Notes: generated by a model from the letters alone, not told the origin. A stretch of DNA of 64,000 bases from Hasllibacter sp. MH4015 (GCF_020177575.1 NZ_JAHTBK010000001.1:744001-808000); one strand, 5' to 3'; counted from the first letter of the stretch, positions 7,752 to 16,603 are shown. A program made the numbers and translations.

Positions 7752-8662
7752 AACTTGGACTTTTGACGGCGCCGTTCGAGGACAGCGCGCTGATGGATGT
7801 GGCGGCATGGGCCGGGTCGAACGGATTTTCGGCATTCGAAGTTGCGTGCTGGCCTGACAGCGGCGGAGAGAAGCGTCGCTACGCGGGGACGTCGCACATC
7901 AACGTCGACGGGCTGAGCGCGGGTGCAGGCCAAGATATCATCGGGGGCCTTCGGGAACACGGGATCGAGGTCAGCGGTCTTGGTTATTACCCAAACCCGC
8001 TGCACGCCGATGCGAGCCACCGGGAGGAGGTGATCGGCCACCTGATGAAGGTCATCACCGCCGCCAGCACGATGGGGGTTAACGTCGTTAACACATTCGT
8101 GGGCGGGGACCGTAGCCTCAACGTCGATGAGAACTGGGCTCGCGCGGTTGAAATCTTCAATCCCATCGTCGCCCATGCACAGGCGTCCGGCGTGCGGTTT
8201 TGCTTCGAAAATTGCCCGATGATCTTCAGCTACGACGAATGGCCGGGCGGTCATAATATCGCCTACAGCCCAAAGATCTGGCGGCGCATTTTCGAGCAAT
8301 GGGGCGACGCGGTCGGCATGAATTTCGACCCCAGCCACCTGATCTGGCAATTCATCGACCAGACGCGGTTCATCAAGGAATTCGGGCCCCACATGGCCCA
8401 TGTCCACGCCAAGGACGTGATGGTGGACCGCGACGGGCTCTACGAGAACGGGGTCATGTCGACGGGCATGGGCTGGCAGGTGCCGCGCCTGTGCGGATTG
8501 GGCGATGTGGATTGGTCGGATTTCTTCAGCGGTCTTTATCGGGCCGGATATGACGGGCCCATCATCATCGAACACGAGGATCGCCTGTTTGAGGGCACCG
8601 ACGAAAAGATCAAGCGCGGCTTCCTTTTGGCCCGCGATGTCTTGCAACCATACATCAAGTAG
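7748..8662 (+). CDS. Sugar phosphate isomerase/epimerase (xylose-isomerase-like TIM barrel)
   Basis: A 304-residue AP-endonuclease-2/xylose-isomerase-like barrel of the IolE/IolH/hydroxypyruvate isomerase group. Likely metal ligands are the Glu in RFCFENCPM, the Asp and His in NFDPSHLIW, the His in MAHVHAKD and the Glu in IIIEHED. Such proteins epimerise, isomerise or dehydrate keto-sugars and inosose. It starts with an ATGA overlap on the preceding dehydrogenase, so a dehydrogenase product as substrate is a reasonable inference. Exact reaction unknown. Confidence 0.88.
   Translation: MKLGLLTAPFEDSALMDVAAWAGSNGFSAFEVACWPDSGGEKRRYAGTSHINVDGLSAGAGQDIIGGLREHGIEVSGLGYYPNPLHADASHREEVIGHLMKVITAASTMGVNVVNTFVGGDRSLNVDENWARAVEIFNPIVAHAQASGVRFCFENCPMIFSYDEWPGGHNIAYSPKIWRRIFEQWGDAVGMNFDPSHLIWQFIDQTRFIKEFGPHMAHVHAKDVMVDRDGLYENGVMSTGMGWQVPRLCGLGDVDWSDFFSGLYRAGYDGPIIIEHEDRLFEGTDEKIKRGFLLARDVLQPYIK
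8078..8092. repeat. GTTAAC-N3-GTTAAC palindrome, perfect
   Basis: GTTAACGTCGTTAAC inside the isomerase-like gene, read as Val-Asn-Val-Val-Asn. A weaker relative (ATTAACGTCGTTCAC) lies 1.2 kb on at 9254-9268. Confidence 0.6.
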
Positions 8663-8713
8663 AGGGTGCCAAGCCCCTGAAACTAAATACCAAATCCCAT
8701 GGGAGGAAAGACT

Positions 8714-9733
8714 ATGAAAAGACTTCTGACAAGTGCCGCCGTGATGGCCATGCTGGCCCCCGGCGCCGTGTTCGCGGACGGGCATTCGCCCTATACGATC
8801 GGCGTGTCGAACACGGTTCAGGGCAACGGGTGGCGTGAGCAGATGATCTGCGCCATGCGCGCGCAGGCGGCCGCCGAAGAGGACGTGGCCGAATTGATCG
8901 TGGCGCACCGCAACACCGATGCCGCCGGTCAGCTGGAAGACCTCAATAACCTGATCGAGGCGGGCGTGGACGCGATCGTACTGAACCCCGCGAACCCCGA
9001 CGCGCTGAACTCCGCGCTCGACGCGGCTATCGAGGCGGGCATCGTCGTCGTCGCCGTGGATGCCGGTGTGACGGCGGAAGGGGCCTATATTCTGTCCAAC
9101 AACCAGGAAGAATATGCCTATCTCGGTGCGCGCTGGCTGTTCGAACAGCTCGGCGGTGAAGGTGACGTCGTCTACATGCGCGGGATCGCGGGTGTGTCCG
9201 CCGATACGGACCGCGACAACGGGTTCCAGCGCGCCCTGGCGGAGTACCCGAACATTAACGTCGTTCACGAAGTCTTCACCGGCTGGCAGCAGGACCAGGG
9301 CAAGCAGCAGATGTTCGATTTCCTTGCCACGGGCATTCCGTTTGACGGTGTCTGGACGAGCGGAATCGACAACGTGATCGTGGATGCTTTCGTGGAATCC
9401 GGCGCGCCGCTGGTGCCGATCGTGGGTGCGGACAATGCGGGCTTCGTGCAGTACCTGGCCGAAACCGAAGGCTTGCAGGGCGCCGCCGTGACCAACCCCG
9501 GCTCCGTCGGCGGGGCGGGCATCGCGCTGGCCGTGGACATCCTGAACGGCGGAGCGCCGGAGGAGACGACGGTCCTGGTCGATCCGGTCCTTTGGGAGAA
9601 CACCACCGCAGAGGGGCAAGAGATCATCGCAGGCGCGTTGAACCCGAACCTCGATCCGGAATGGCCCGTCTCCGTCTCCATCCCCGGATGGACGGATTAC
9701 TCCATGGAGGAAATCATCGCCTGCGAAGGCTGA
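8714..9733 (+). CDS. Sugar ABC transporter substrate-binding protein (RbsB-like)
   Basis: A 339-residue periplasmic type-I binding protein of the CUT2 family. A signal peptide is clear (MKRLLTSAAVMAMLAPGAVFA, cleaved near FA-DG), followed by a ribose-binding-protein-like fold (LIEAGVDAIVLNPANPDALN, VVAVDAGV, GWQQDQGKQQMFDFLA). GGGAGG sits 8 nt before the ATG at 8714; the in-frame ATG at 8699 would include this Shine-Dalgarno and is rejected. It should deliver a sugar or cyclitol to the two permeases encoded downstream. A strong hairpin follows the gene. Confidence 0.92.
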   Translation: MKRLLTSAAVMAMLAPGAVFADGHSPYTIGVSNTVQGNGWREQMICAMRAQAAAEEDVAELIVAHRNTDAAGQLEDLNNLIEAGVDAIVLNPANPDALNSALDAAIEAGIVVVAVDAGVTAEGAYILSNNQEEYAYLGARWLFEQLGGEGDVVYMRGIAGVSADTDRDNGFQRALAEYPNINVVHEVFTGWQQDQGKQQMFDFLATGIPFDGVWTSGIDNVIVDAFVESGAPLVPIVGADNAGFVQYLAETEGLQGAAVTNPGSVGGAGIALAVDILNGGAPEETTVLVDPVLWENTTAEGQEIIAGALNPNLDPEWPVSVSIPGWTDYSMEEIIACEG

Positions 9734-9743
9734 TGTAACCCCT

Positions 9744-9771
9744 CCGCCCCCTGCGTGCTTGCGGGGGGCGG
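9744..9771 (+). terminator. GC-rich hairpin between binding-protein and ATPase genes (attenuator or 3'-end stabiliser)
   Basis: An 11-bp stem (CCGCCCCCTGC against GCGGGGGGCGG, one G-U pair) closes a 6-nt loop. No T-tract follows, so it is not a classical intrinsic terminator. In importer operons such a structure commonly protects the upstream mRNA from 3' decay and gives more binding protein than membrane components. Confidence 0.6.
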
Positions 9772-9804
9772 ATACCAACGCTCTCACAAAACACCAGAGG
9801 CACA

Positions 9805-11295
9805 ATGGCCGAGAATACGGGGCAGAGCCTCCTTGATGCGAGTGGCATCGCCAAGAGCTTCGGGGCCGTCCGGGCGTTGAGCGATGCGAGCCTGCATGTC
9901 GCGCGCGGCGAGGTCGTGGCCCTGATGGGGGCCAACGGGGCGGGCAAGTCGACGTTTGTGAAGATCATCACCGGCGCGCTCAAGCCCGACCAGGGGGAGG
10001 TGCTGATCCGCGGGCAGCGCGCCTTTGTGGGCAGTCCCGCGCAGGCCCGGCGCTCGGGCCTTGTCCCGGTCTATCAGGAACCCTCGCTGATCCCTGATCT
10101 GGACGTGTCCGACAACCTGCGCCTGGGTGACACGCCGGTGGAGTCATTTCTTAACTGGGTTAACGAATTGGGGATCGAGGGGCTGCGACTGGATCACATG
10201 ATCGCCGATCTGCCACTTGCGACGCTGCGCATCCTCGATCTGGCGCGTGCGCTGGCCGCGGAACCCAATGTCCTGTTGCTCGATGAGATGACGGCGGCGC
10301 TTCCCACCGACCTGGTGGAGCGGGTGCTGAAGGTCGTGCGCGGGCAGGCCGATGAGGGGCGGGGCGTGATCTATATCTCGCACCGTTTCACGGAAATATC
10401 CGAGCTTTGCGACAGCGCCACCGTGCTGCGCGACGGGCGAACGGTCGGCGACGTGAGGATCGAGCCGGGCGTGGAGGAGCGTGTGGTGGAAATGATGCTG
10501 GGCGCGAAGCTGGACCTCGGGGACCGCGCGGCGACGGTGCAGGCCGCCACCCAAGGTACGCCCCGACTGCGCGTGCGCCAGATGGCGGTCGCACCCAAGG
10601 TCACGGACGTCACCTTCGATCTGTACCGGGGCGAGGTCCTTGGCGTCGTGGCGCTGGAGGGGCAGGGGCAGGACGAGGTGTTCGACGTGCTGGCCGGCTT
10701 TTGCAAGGCCAGCGGCGGCACGGTCGAGGTTGATGGCAAGCGGATCAACTTCGCCCATCCCGCCGATGCAATTGTCGCGGGCCTGACGCTTGTACCGGGC
10801 GACCGGGCCGAGGCGCTTTTGCGCGAACGCTCGGTACGGGAAAACATCGCGTTGCCGTTTTCGGCGCGGGTGCGGGATTGGGGGCCGCTCAAGGGCAAGC
10901 GGGAAGCCGCGCGCGTCGATCACGCGATCGAAAAGTTGCAGATCGACACGCGCGCCCAGGGCGAAGTGCAGCGCCTGTCGGGCGGCAACCAGCAGAAGGT
11001 CACGATTGGCCGCTGGCTCGCCCACGGGGTCGAAACCCTGCTTCTGTTTGATCCGACCCGCGGCATCGACGTCCGCACCAAGCGGCAGATCTACCCGTTG
11101 GTCCGCGAATTGGCGGAGCAGGGGGCGGCGATCCTGTTCTACACCTCGGAACTGGAGGAGGTGCGCTTGGCCTGCGACCGGGCCGTGGTGATCTTCAATG
11201 GCCGCGTGGTGGATGTGATCGACGCCGCCGATGCCGATGAACAGACGCTGATGCGCGCGGCCTACGGGCTGACCGAGAAGAAAGTCGCATCATGA
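9805..11295 (+). CDS. Sugar ABC transporter ATP-binding protein (two NBDs, CUT2 type)
   Basis: A 496-residue double ATPase of the RbsA/MglA type. NBD1 has an intact Walker A (GANGAGKST) and Walker B/catalytic Glu (LLLDEMTAAL), but its signature region reads LPLATLRIL instead of LSxGExQ. NBD2 has the reverse pattern: Walker A degenerate (LEGQGQDEV), signature intact (LSGGNQQKV), and Walker B altered to LLLFDPTRGID. One complete composite ATP site (NBD1 Walker motifs with NBD2 signature) and one dead site are therefore predicted. AGAGG precedes the ATG. The stop overlaps the permease ATG by ATGA. Confidence 0.92.
   Translation: MAENTGQSLLDASGIAKSFGAVRALSDASLHVARGEVVALMGANGAGKSTFVKIITGALKPDQGEVLIRGQRAFVGSPAQARRSGLVPVYQEPSLIPDLDVSDNLRLGDTPVESFLNWVNELGIEGLRLDHMIADLPLATLRILDLARALAAEPNVLLLDEMTAALPTDLVERVLKVVRGQADEGRGVIYISHRFTEISELCDSATVLRDGRTVGDVRIEPGVEERVVEMMLGAKLDLGDRAATVQAATQGTPRLRVRQMAVAPKVTDVTFDLYRGEVLGVVALEGQGQDEVFDVLAGFCKASGGTVEVDGKRINFAHPADAIVAGLTLVPGDRAEALLRERSVRENIALPFSARVRDWGPLKGKREAARVDHAIEKLQIDTRAQGEVQRLSGGNQQKVTIGRWLAHGVETLLLFDPTRGIDVRTKRQIYPLVRELAEQGAAILFYTSELEEVRLACDRAVVIFNGRVVDVIDAADADEQTLMRAAYGLTEKKVAS
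10150..10164. repeat. GTTAAC-N3-GTTAAC-type palindrome, one mismatch
   Basis: CTTAACTGGGTTAAC inside NBD1 of the sugar ABC ATPase, read as Leu-Asn-Trp-Val-Asn. Confidence 0.5.
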
Positions 11296-12227
11296 ACGCG
11301 GTGCGCAAGAATGCCTGGGTGCTGGGGTTGCTGGTGCTTTTGGTCGTGCTGCTGGGCGTCACCAAGCTGATCCAGCCGAGTTTCGGCGCGACCGGCCTTG
11401 AAAGCCTCGCCCGCGCGGCGCTGCCCTTCGCGTTCGCCACGGCGGGCATGGCGATCGTGGTGATCGTGGGCGGCATCGACCTCAGCATCGCGTCGATCAT
11501 GGCGGTGTGCGGCGTGACGGCGGCGGTATTGATGCAAAGCATGGGCGCGGTACCGGCGGTAGTGATCACGCTGGCGCTTGGTGGAGTGATGGGGGCGATC
11601 AATGGCGGGCTGATCGTGGTGACGAAAGTGCCCGACATCGTGGTGACGCTGGCGATGCTGTTCGTGTGGGAGGGCGTGGCGCTCCTGATCCTCGAAAGTC
11701 CAGGCGGAACGGTGGCACCGGGCCTGCGCAGCCTGATCAACGGTTCGCTTGTTCCCTTCGTCCCGAACGCCCTTCTTGTGATCGTGATCGCCATTGCGAT
11801 CGTCTGGGTGCCCGTGCGCCGCTCGAAACTGGGCCTGTCGATCTATGCCGTCGGCTCGGATGAGCTGGCCGCCTTCCGCTCCGGTGTCTCGGTCGGTTGG
11901 ACCAAGGTGGCGGCATACGCCTTAGCGGGGGTTCTGGCGGGTATGGGTGGCCTCAGCCTCATCATGCTGACCGGGATCGGAGAGCCGGTGCCGGGCCCCT
12001 ACCTCTTGGCCTCAGTCGCGGCGGTTGTCCTCGGCGGCGTGGTCCTCGGTGGCGGGCGCGGGGGCCTGCTTGGCCCGATCATCGCGGTCTTCATCCTGCG
12101 CATCATCCGCACCATTCTGACGCTCGCTAACGTGGACCCGAATGTAACCACCATCGTGGAGGGCGTCGTGATGGTCGCCGTGGTGATGCTGGGCGCGGTT
12201 CTGACCTACAGGGGGACCCGAACATGA
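11292..12227 (+). CDS. Sugar ABC transporter permease (CUT2, RbsC-like)
   Basis: A 311-residue inner-membrane permease with about 8-10 hydrophobic segments. The BPD_transp_2 features VVIVGGIDLSIASIMAV near the N terminus and VLGGVVLGGGRGGLLGPI near the C terminus are characteristic of ribose/galactose-type permeases. It overlaps both neighbours by ATGA. With the second permease it probably forms a heterodimeric channel for the substrate delivered by the RbsB-like protein. Confidence 0.93.
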   Translation: MNAVRKNAWVLGLLVLLVVLLGVTKLIQPSFGATGLESLARAALPFAFATAGMAIVVIVGGIDLSIASIMAVCGVTAAVLMQSMGAVPAVVITLALGGVMGAINGGLIVVTKVPDIVVTLAMLFVWEGVALLILESPGGTVAPGLRSLINGSLVPFVPNALLVIVIAIAIVWVPVRRSKLGLSIYAVGSDELAAFRSGVSVGWTKVAAYALAGVLAGMGGLSLIMLTGIGEPVPGPYLLASVAAVVLGGVVLGGGRGGLLGPIIAVFILRIIRTILTLANVDPNVTTIVEGVVMVAVVMLGAVLTYRGTRT

Positions 12228-13237
12228 GCGAGACGCGCATCCACGCGGAAGCCGCCGAGGAACGCGGCCTCGTCCGCTTTGGCCGGTTCCTGCGCGACAA
12301 CCCGGTGATCCCGCTGATCTTCTTCCTGATCCTTCTGATCGTGGCACATTTCTACGTCGTCATGCCACTCAGAACCGGCAGGACGGGCGTGTTGTCCGCC
12401 TTCTGGGTCAACAACCTGATCAAGTTCGCGATACCGCTCGCGATGCTGGCGGCGTGCCAGGTCCTGACGATGCTGACGGCGGGCATCGACCTGTCGGCGG
12501 GGATCGTTGCGACGATTGCGGCCTTCGTCTGCGCAACGCTCGCACCGCTTATCGGCGTTCCGGGGGCGGTGGCCGTCGCGATGCTTTGCGGCCTGGCGGT
12601 GGGGTTGCTGAACGGCTTCGGCGTGGGCGTGGTGCGGGTGCACCCGCTGATCATGACGCTTGGCACAGGCCTGATCGCGACGGGTTGCTTGCAGGTCTAC
12701 CAACGTTTCGTGATCTCGACCGGAACGCTGGTCCCGGATTTCCTTGTCTGGCTTGGCACGGGCCGTACGGCGGGGTTGCCCAACGGCCTGTTCCTGTTCG
12801 TGCCGTTCGCCCTTTTCGTGTTGTGGCTGATGCGCTTCACCGGGTTCGGCCGACTTCTCTTCGCGCTCGGCTCGAACGAGAATGCGGCGAAGCTGAGCGG
12901 GGTGAAAAGCTGGCAGGTGTTCCTGGCGCTCTATGCCTTGTCTGGGCTGATCGCGTCCCTGGCCGGTCTGCTCTACCTTGGCATGATCCGGACGCCGTCC
13001 CTGCAACTGGCCAATCCGCTTCTCCTGCCGTCCGTTGCCGCGGCGGTGATTGGCGGTACGTCGATCTTCGGCGGGCGCGGCAGCTTCGCGGGGGCCATCG
13101 TGGGCGCGCTGATCCTACGGGTCATCGATACGATGCTGACGTTGTTGCAGATGCCGGAAGGCGCGCGGATCGCGCTCTTCGGCTTGATAATCTTGCTGGT
13201 GACGGCGCTTTATGTGCGGATCACGGGGAGTAGATGA
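12224..13237 (+). CDS. Sugar ABC transporter permease (CUT2, RbsC-like)
   Basis: A 337-residue permease paralogous to its neighbour. It shows the same membrane pattern, with MLTAGIDLSAGIVATIAAF, a Gly-rich ALGSNENAAKLSGVKSW loop and GGTSIFGGRGSFAGAIVGA near the C terminus. A cytoplasmic N-terminal arm of about 35 residues precedes the first membrane segment. Two different permease genes plus a double ATPase is normal for part of the CUT2 family. Confidence 0.93.
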   Translation: MSETRIHAEAAEERGLVRFGRFLRDNPVIPLIFFLILLIVAHFYVVMPLRTGRTGVLSAFWVNNLIKFAIPLAMLAACQVLTMLTAGIDLSAGIVATIAAFVCATLAPLIGVPGAVAVAMLCGLAVGLLNGFGVGVVRVHPLIMTLGTGLIATGCLQVYQRFVISTGTLVPDFLVWLGTGRTAGLPNGLFLFVPFALFVLWLMRFTGFGRLLFALGSNENAAKLSGVKSWQVFLALYALSGLIASLAGLLYLGMIRTPSLQLANPLLLPSVAAAVIGGTSIFGGRGSFAGAIVGALILRVIDTMLTLLQMPEGARIALFGLIILLVTALYVRITGSR

Positions 13238-13238
13238 C

Positions 13239-14312
13239 ATGACCTATCGCGTTGTCGGGATCAGCTTCGATCACATGCATATGGGCGACCTTCTGCGGAT
13301 GGTGGACGCGCATCCGGAGGCACAGATCGCGGGCCTGTTCGACCCGGACCGGGCAAAGATGCAAGGTGCCATCGACACCTTCAAGGTGCCCGATGACCGG
13401 GTGTTCACCGATTTCGACGCCTGCATGGAGGCGGGTCCCTACGATCTTGCCATCCTGTGCTGTGCCACGGCGGACCACGCGGACATGACCGAACGCCTCG
13501 CCCCCCACGGCGTCCATATCCATGTCGAAAAACCTTTTGCCGCAAGCGCCGACGATGCGCGGCGGATGATGCGGGCGATGGAGGGGACGGGGAAGATCAT
13601 GGCGATCAACTGGCCACTGGCTTGGGTCGAGTCGCACCTGACCGCCAAGCGCCTGATTGATGAGGGGATGATCGGGGAATTGCGCGAGGTGCATTTCTAC
13701 GACGGCAATCGCGGTCCGCTCTACCACCTCGCCGACAAGGTGGAGGTCAGCCCGGAGGAGGTGGAGCGCCAGAAGCCGGACAGCTGGTGGTACAAGCGAG
13801 CCTCGGGCGGGGGCAGCTTGCTTGACTACATGGGCTACGGTGCGACGCTTGGGACGTGGTACATGGGCGGCGAAGCTCCGCTGGAAGTCACCTGCACCGT
13901 GGATGAAACGCCGGGGATCGAGGTCGATCAACACGCCATCGCCGTGGTGCGCTACGCCAAGGGCCTGAGCAAGATGGAGACGCGCTGGGGCACCTTCACC
14001 GATCCCTGGACGACACAACCACAACCGACCTGCGGGTTCGTCATCGTGGGAAGCGACGGCACCATCGCCAGCCCGGATTACGCGCAATCCGTCACCGTGC
14101 AGACCCGCGCCCGGCCGGAGCGGCACGAGATCGCCGTTGATCCCTTGCCCGAGGGGCGCGGAAATCCGATCGAGTATATCCTTGGCTGTATCGCAGACGG
14201 GCGCGCGCCGGAAGGCCCGCTGGACCCTGCACTTTGCCTGATCGCGCAGCGGATCGTGGACACCGCAGCCCTATCGGCGCGCGAGAAACGCACGATGGAG
14301 CTTCTGCCATGA
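13239..14312 (+). CDS. Gfo/Idh/MocA-family oxidoreductase
   Basis: A 357-residue dehydrogenase. The nucleotide-binding start is atypical: VVGISFDHMHMGDLLRM replaces the usual GxGxxG turn, while the signature lysine is kept (HVEKPFAAS, about residue 97) and the substrate domain is complete. The missing glycine pattern may mean altered cofactor binding or a non-redox role; some family members are lyases or epimerases using bound NAD. The ATG at 13239 follows the permease stop by 1 nt. The stop overlaps the next gene by ATGA. Confidence 0.85.
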   Translation: MTYRVVGISFDHMHMGDLLRMVDAHPEAQIAGLFDPDRAKMQGAIDTFKVPDDRVFTDFDACMEAGPYDLAILCCATADHADMTERLAPHGVHIHVEKPFAASADDARRMMRAMEGTGKIMAINWPLAWVESHLTAKRLIDEGMIGELREVHFYDGNRGPLYHLADKVEVSPEEVERQKPDSWWYKRASGGGSLLDYMGYGATLGTWYMGGEAPLEVTCTVDETPGIEVDQHAIAVVRYAKGLSKMETRWGTFTDPWTTQPQPTCGFVIVGSDGTIASPDYAQSVTVQTRARPERHEIAVDPLPEGRGNPIEYILGCIADGRAPEGPLDPALCLIAQRIVDTAALSAREKRTMELLP

Positions 14313-15436
14313 CCGAAGACGCAACCAGGGACGCGGGCGACAGTGACACCTACGCCCTCAAGGCCGCCGATCTGCCCCGGATCGCGGCACCTGACGTGGC
14401 CTATCGCCCGCCGATGCCGAAGACGTACCGGCCCCGGATCGGGGTGATCGGGACGGGCGGCATCTCGGGCTCTCACCTCGATGCCTATCGCAAGGCCGGG
14501 TGGGAGGTCGGCGCGCTGTGGAATCGCACGCGCGCCAAGGCCGAGCAGAAGGCCGCGGAATACTGCCCCGACGCGCGGGTGGAGGAGGAGTGGCAAGCCA
14601 TCTTGTCGAACCCGGATATCGACGTGGTCGATGTGACGTTGCACCCCGAACACCGGGTGGAGATCATGGCCGCGGCCATCGACGCCGGAAAGCACGTGCT
14701 GAGCCAGAAGCCCTTCGTCACCGACCTTGATGTCGGGATCAAGCTGGTGGAGAAGGCGCAGGACAAGGGGGTGAAACTTGCCGTGAACCAGAACGCACGC
14801 TGGGCGCCCTATTTCGCCTATATGCGCGAGGCGGCGAAGGCGGGGCATATCGGCGATATTCTCAGCGTTCATCTGGCGATCCACTGGACCCACGGTTGGA
14901 CGGCCGGCACCCCTTTCGATGAGATCGAGGATCTGATCCTTTACGATTTCGGGGTGCATTGGTTCGACTTCGTGAATTCCCTGCTCGGCGACCGGGTTGA
15001 GGCCGTATTCGCAAACGCAACCCACGCGGCGGGGCAGGCCAACAAGGTGCCGCTGCTGGCGCAGGCCATGGTCCGGGTGGACGGGGGGCAGGCCTCGCTC
15101 GTTTTCGACGGCGGCATTCCGCACGGGCCGCGCGACACGACCTTCGTGGGCGGGACGGCGGGCAGCCTGGTCTCCGACGGTCCCGACCTGAGCCAGCAGC
15201 GTGTGACCCTGACGACGCCCGAGGGCATCGCGACGCCGGAGCTGGAGGGGCAATGGTTCAATGACGGGTTCGCCGGAACGATGGGTGAATTGCTCTGCGC
15301 GATCGAGGAGGATCGGGAGCCGTCCAATGGCGCGGCGGAAAACCTGCGCTCTCTTGCCATGGCCTTCGCGGCCGTCCGCTCCCGCATCCTGGGCCGCGAG
15401 GTCGAGATCGGGGAGGCGCGGCGGCTGGAAAGCTGA
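14309..15436 (+). CDS. Gfo/Idh/MocA-family oxidoreductase
   Basis: A 375-residue dehydrogenase with an unusual 45-residue N-terminal extension (ending PPMPKTYRP) before the Rossmann motif IGVIGTGGISGSHLDAY. The family lysine is in LSQKPFVTD (Gln replacing the common Glu of EKP). The C-terminal half keeps the HWFDFVNSLLG and active-site histidine region. ATGA overlap with the preceding gene. Substrate unknown; probably a step in the same polyol or sugar pathway. Confidence 0.88.
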   Translation: MTEDATRDAGDSDTYALKAADLPRIAAPDVAYRPPMPKTYRPRIGVIGTGGISGSHLDAYRKAGWEVGALWNRTRAKAEQKAAEYCPDARVEEEWQAILSNPDIDVVDVTLHPEHRVEIMAAAIDAGKHVLSQKPFVTDLDVGIKLVEKAQDKGVKLAVNQNARWAPYFAYMREAAKAGHIGDILSVHLAIHWTHGWTAGTPFDEIEDLILYDFGVHWFDFVNSLLGDRVEAVFANATHAAGQANKVPLLAQAMVRVDGGQASLVFDGGIPHGPRDTTFVGGTAGSLVSDGPDLSQQRVTLTTPEGIATPELEGQWFNDGFAGTMGELLCAIEEDREPSNGAAENLRSLAMAFAAVRSRILGREVEIGEARRLES

Positions 15437-15463
15437 AGGCACGCCGATGGGGAGGGCGATGCA

Positions 15464-16486
15464 GTGAAAGTTCTTATCGTGGGTCTGGGCAATATGGGCC
15501 GCAGCCATGCACTCGCGCACCATGCCGCGGACGGGGTCGAGATCGTGGGCCTCGTCAACCGATCACCCGTCGACTTGCCGGACGCGCTCGCGGAATATCC
15601 CCAGCTTCGGTCCTTTGAGGAGGGGATGGCGCTTGCCCCGGATCTGGTCGTGATCGCCACCTACTCCGACAGCCACGCCGACCTGGCCGTGGCAGCGTTG
15701 GAGGCGGGCGCCCATGTCTTTGTCGAGAAACCCCTTGCGACGAACGTGGCTGATGCGACGCGCGTGGTGGATTGTGCCAGGCGCACCGGGCGGAAACTCT
15801 GCGTCGGGTATATTCTGCGCCATCACCCAAGCTGGCAGCGCCTGATCGCGGAGGCGCGCGCACTGGGCGGGCCTTATGTCTTCCGCATGAACCTCAACCA
15901 GCAATCGACCGGCGCGGAATGGGCCACACACAAGGCGCTGATGGAGACGACGTCCCCCATCGTGGATTGCGGGGTTCATTACGTCGATGTCTGGTGCCAG
16001 ATCACCGATGCGCGCCCCGTCGCGGTCCACGGGATGGGGGTACGCCTGTCCGAGGAGGTGGCGGAGGACATGTACAATTACGGGCAGTTCCAGGTGATCT
16101 TCGACGACGGCTCCGCCGGGTGGTACGAGGCCGGGTGGGGGCCGATGATGAGCGAGACCGCGTTCTTCGTGAAGGACGTGGTGAGCCGGAACGGGTCGGT
16201 GTCGATTACCGATGCGGACATAGGCGACCGAGGCGACAGCGCAGATATCGACGGACATACGAAAGTGGGCGGTTTGCTGGTGCATCGACCGGACGGCGAC
16301 CGGTTGATCGCGCTCGACGATGAGCCGGGGCACCAGGAATTGTGCGACGCAGAGCAGGCTTTCATGCGCCGTGCGATTTTGGAGGATCTGGACCTGACGC
16401 GGCACATGGACGATGCCGTGCGGTCCCTGGCGATCTGCCTGGCCGCCGATGAAAGCGTGCGGACCGGGCGGCGCGTGGATTTGTGA
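15464..16486 (+). CDS. Gfo/Idh/MocA-family oxidoreductase
   Basis: A 340-residue dehydrogenase with a canonical Rossmann start (VLIVGLGNMGRSHALAH) and the signature HVFVEKPLATN. The start is GTG at 15464 with GGGGAGGG 8 nt upstream; there is no in-frame ATG before the Rossmann strand. It is the fourth member of this family in the operon and its last gene; a repeat/hairpin element follows. Confidence 0.9.
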   Translation: MKVLIVGLGNMGRSHALAHHAADGVEIVGLVNRSPVDLPDALAEYPQLRSFEEGMALAPDLVVIATYSDSHADLAVAALEAGAHVFVEKPLATNVADATRVVDCARRTGRKLCVGYILRHHPSWQRLIAEARALGGPYVFRMNLNQQSTGAEWATHKALMETTSPIVDCGVHYVDVWCQITDARPVAVHGMGVRLSEEVAEDMYNYGQFQVIFDDGSAGWYEAGWGPMMSETAFFVKDVVSRNGSVSITDADIGDRGDSADIDGHTKVGGLLVHRPDGDRLIALDDEPGHQELCDAEQAFMRRAILEDLDLTRHMDDAVRSLAICLAADESVRTGRRVDL

Positions 16487-16497
16487 GGGGCCGGTGG

Positions 16498-16575
16498 GCC
16501 CGCCCACCCACCCCTTTTGGGGGGCCAGCCCCCCGTCCTTGCGGACTCCCCCCCGAGGTATTTTTGAAGCAAAGA
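16498..16575. repeat. Rhodobacterales-type intergenic repeat with hairpin
   Basis: The element carries a hairpin (GGGGGG-CCAG-CCCCCC, 16519-16534), then TCCTTGCGGACT, and the block CCCCGAGGTATTTTTGAAG. I know closely similar short repeats from intergenic regions of many Rhodobacterales genomes, where they tend to lie at operon ends. It separates the rightward dehydrogenase operon from the leftward ridA gene and may act as a terminator. The assignment as a dispersed repeat rests on recognition; only one copy is in this window. Confidence 0.6.
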
Positions 16576-16603
16576 GGGGCGGGGGGGCGTGAGGATCCTG
16601 CCC

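Noticed and set aside
7664-9805. A 713-codon minus-strand open frame
   Set aside because: It is antisense to three clearly recognised genes (dehydrogenase, isomerase-like, binding protein). Long antisense frames are expected at this GC content.
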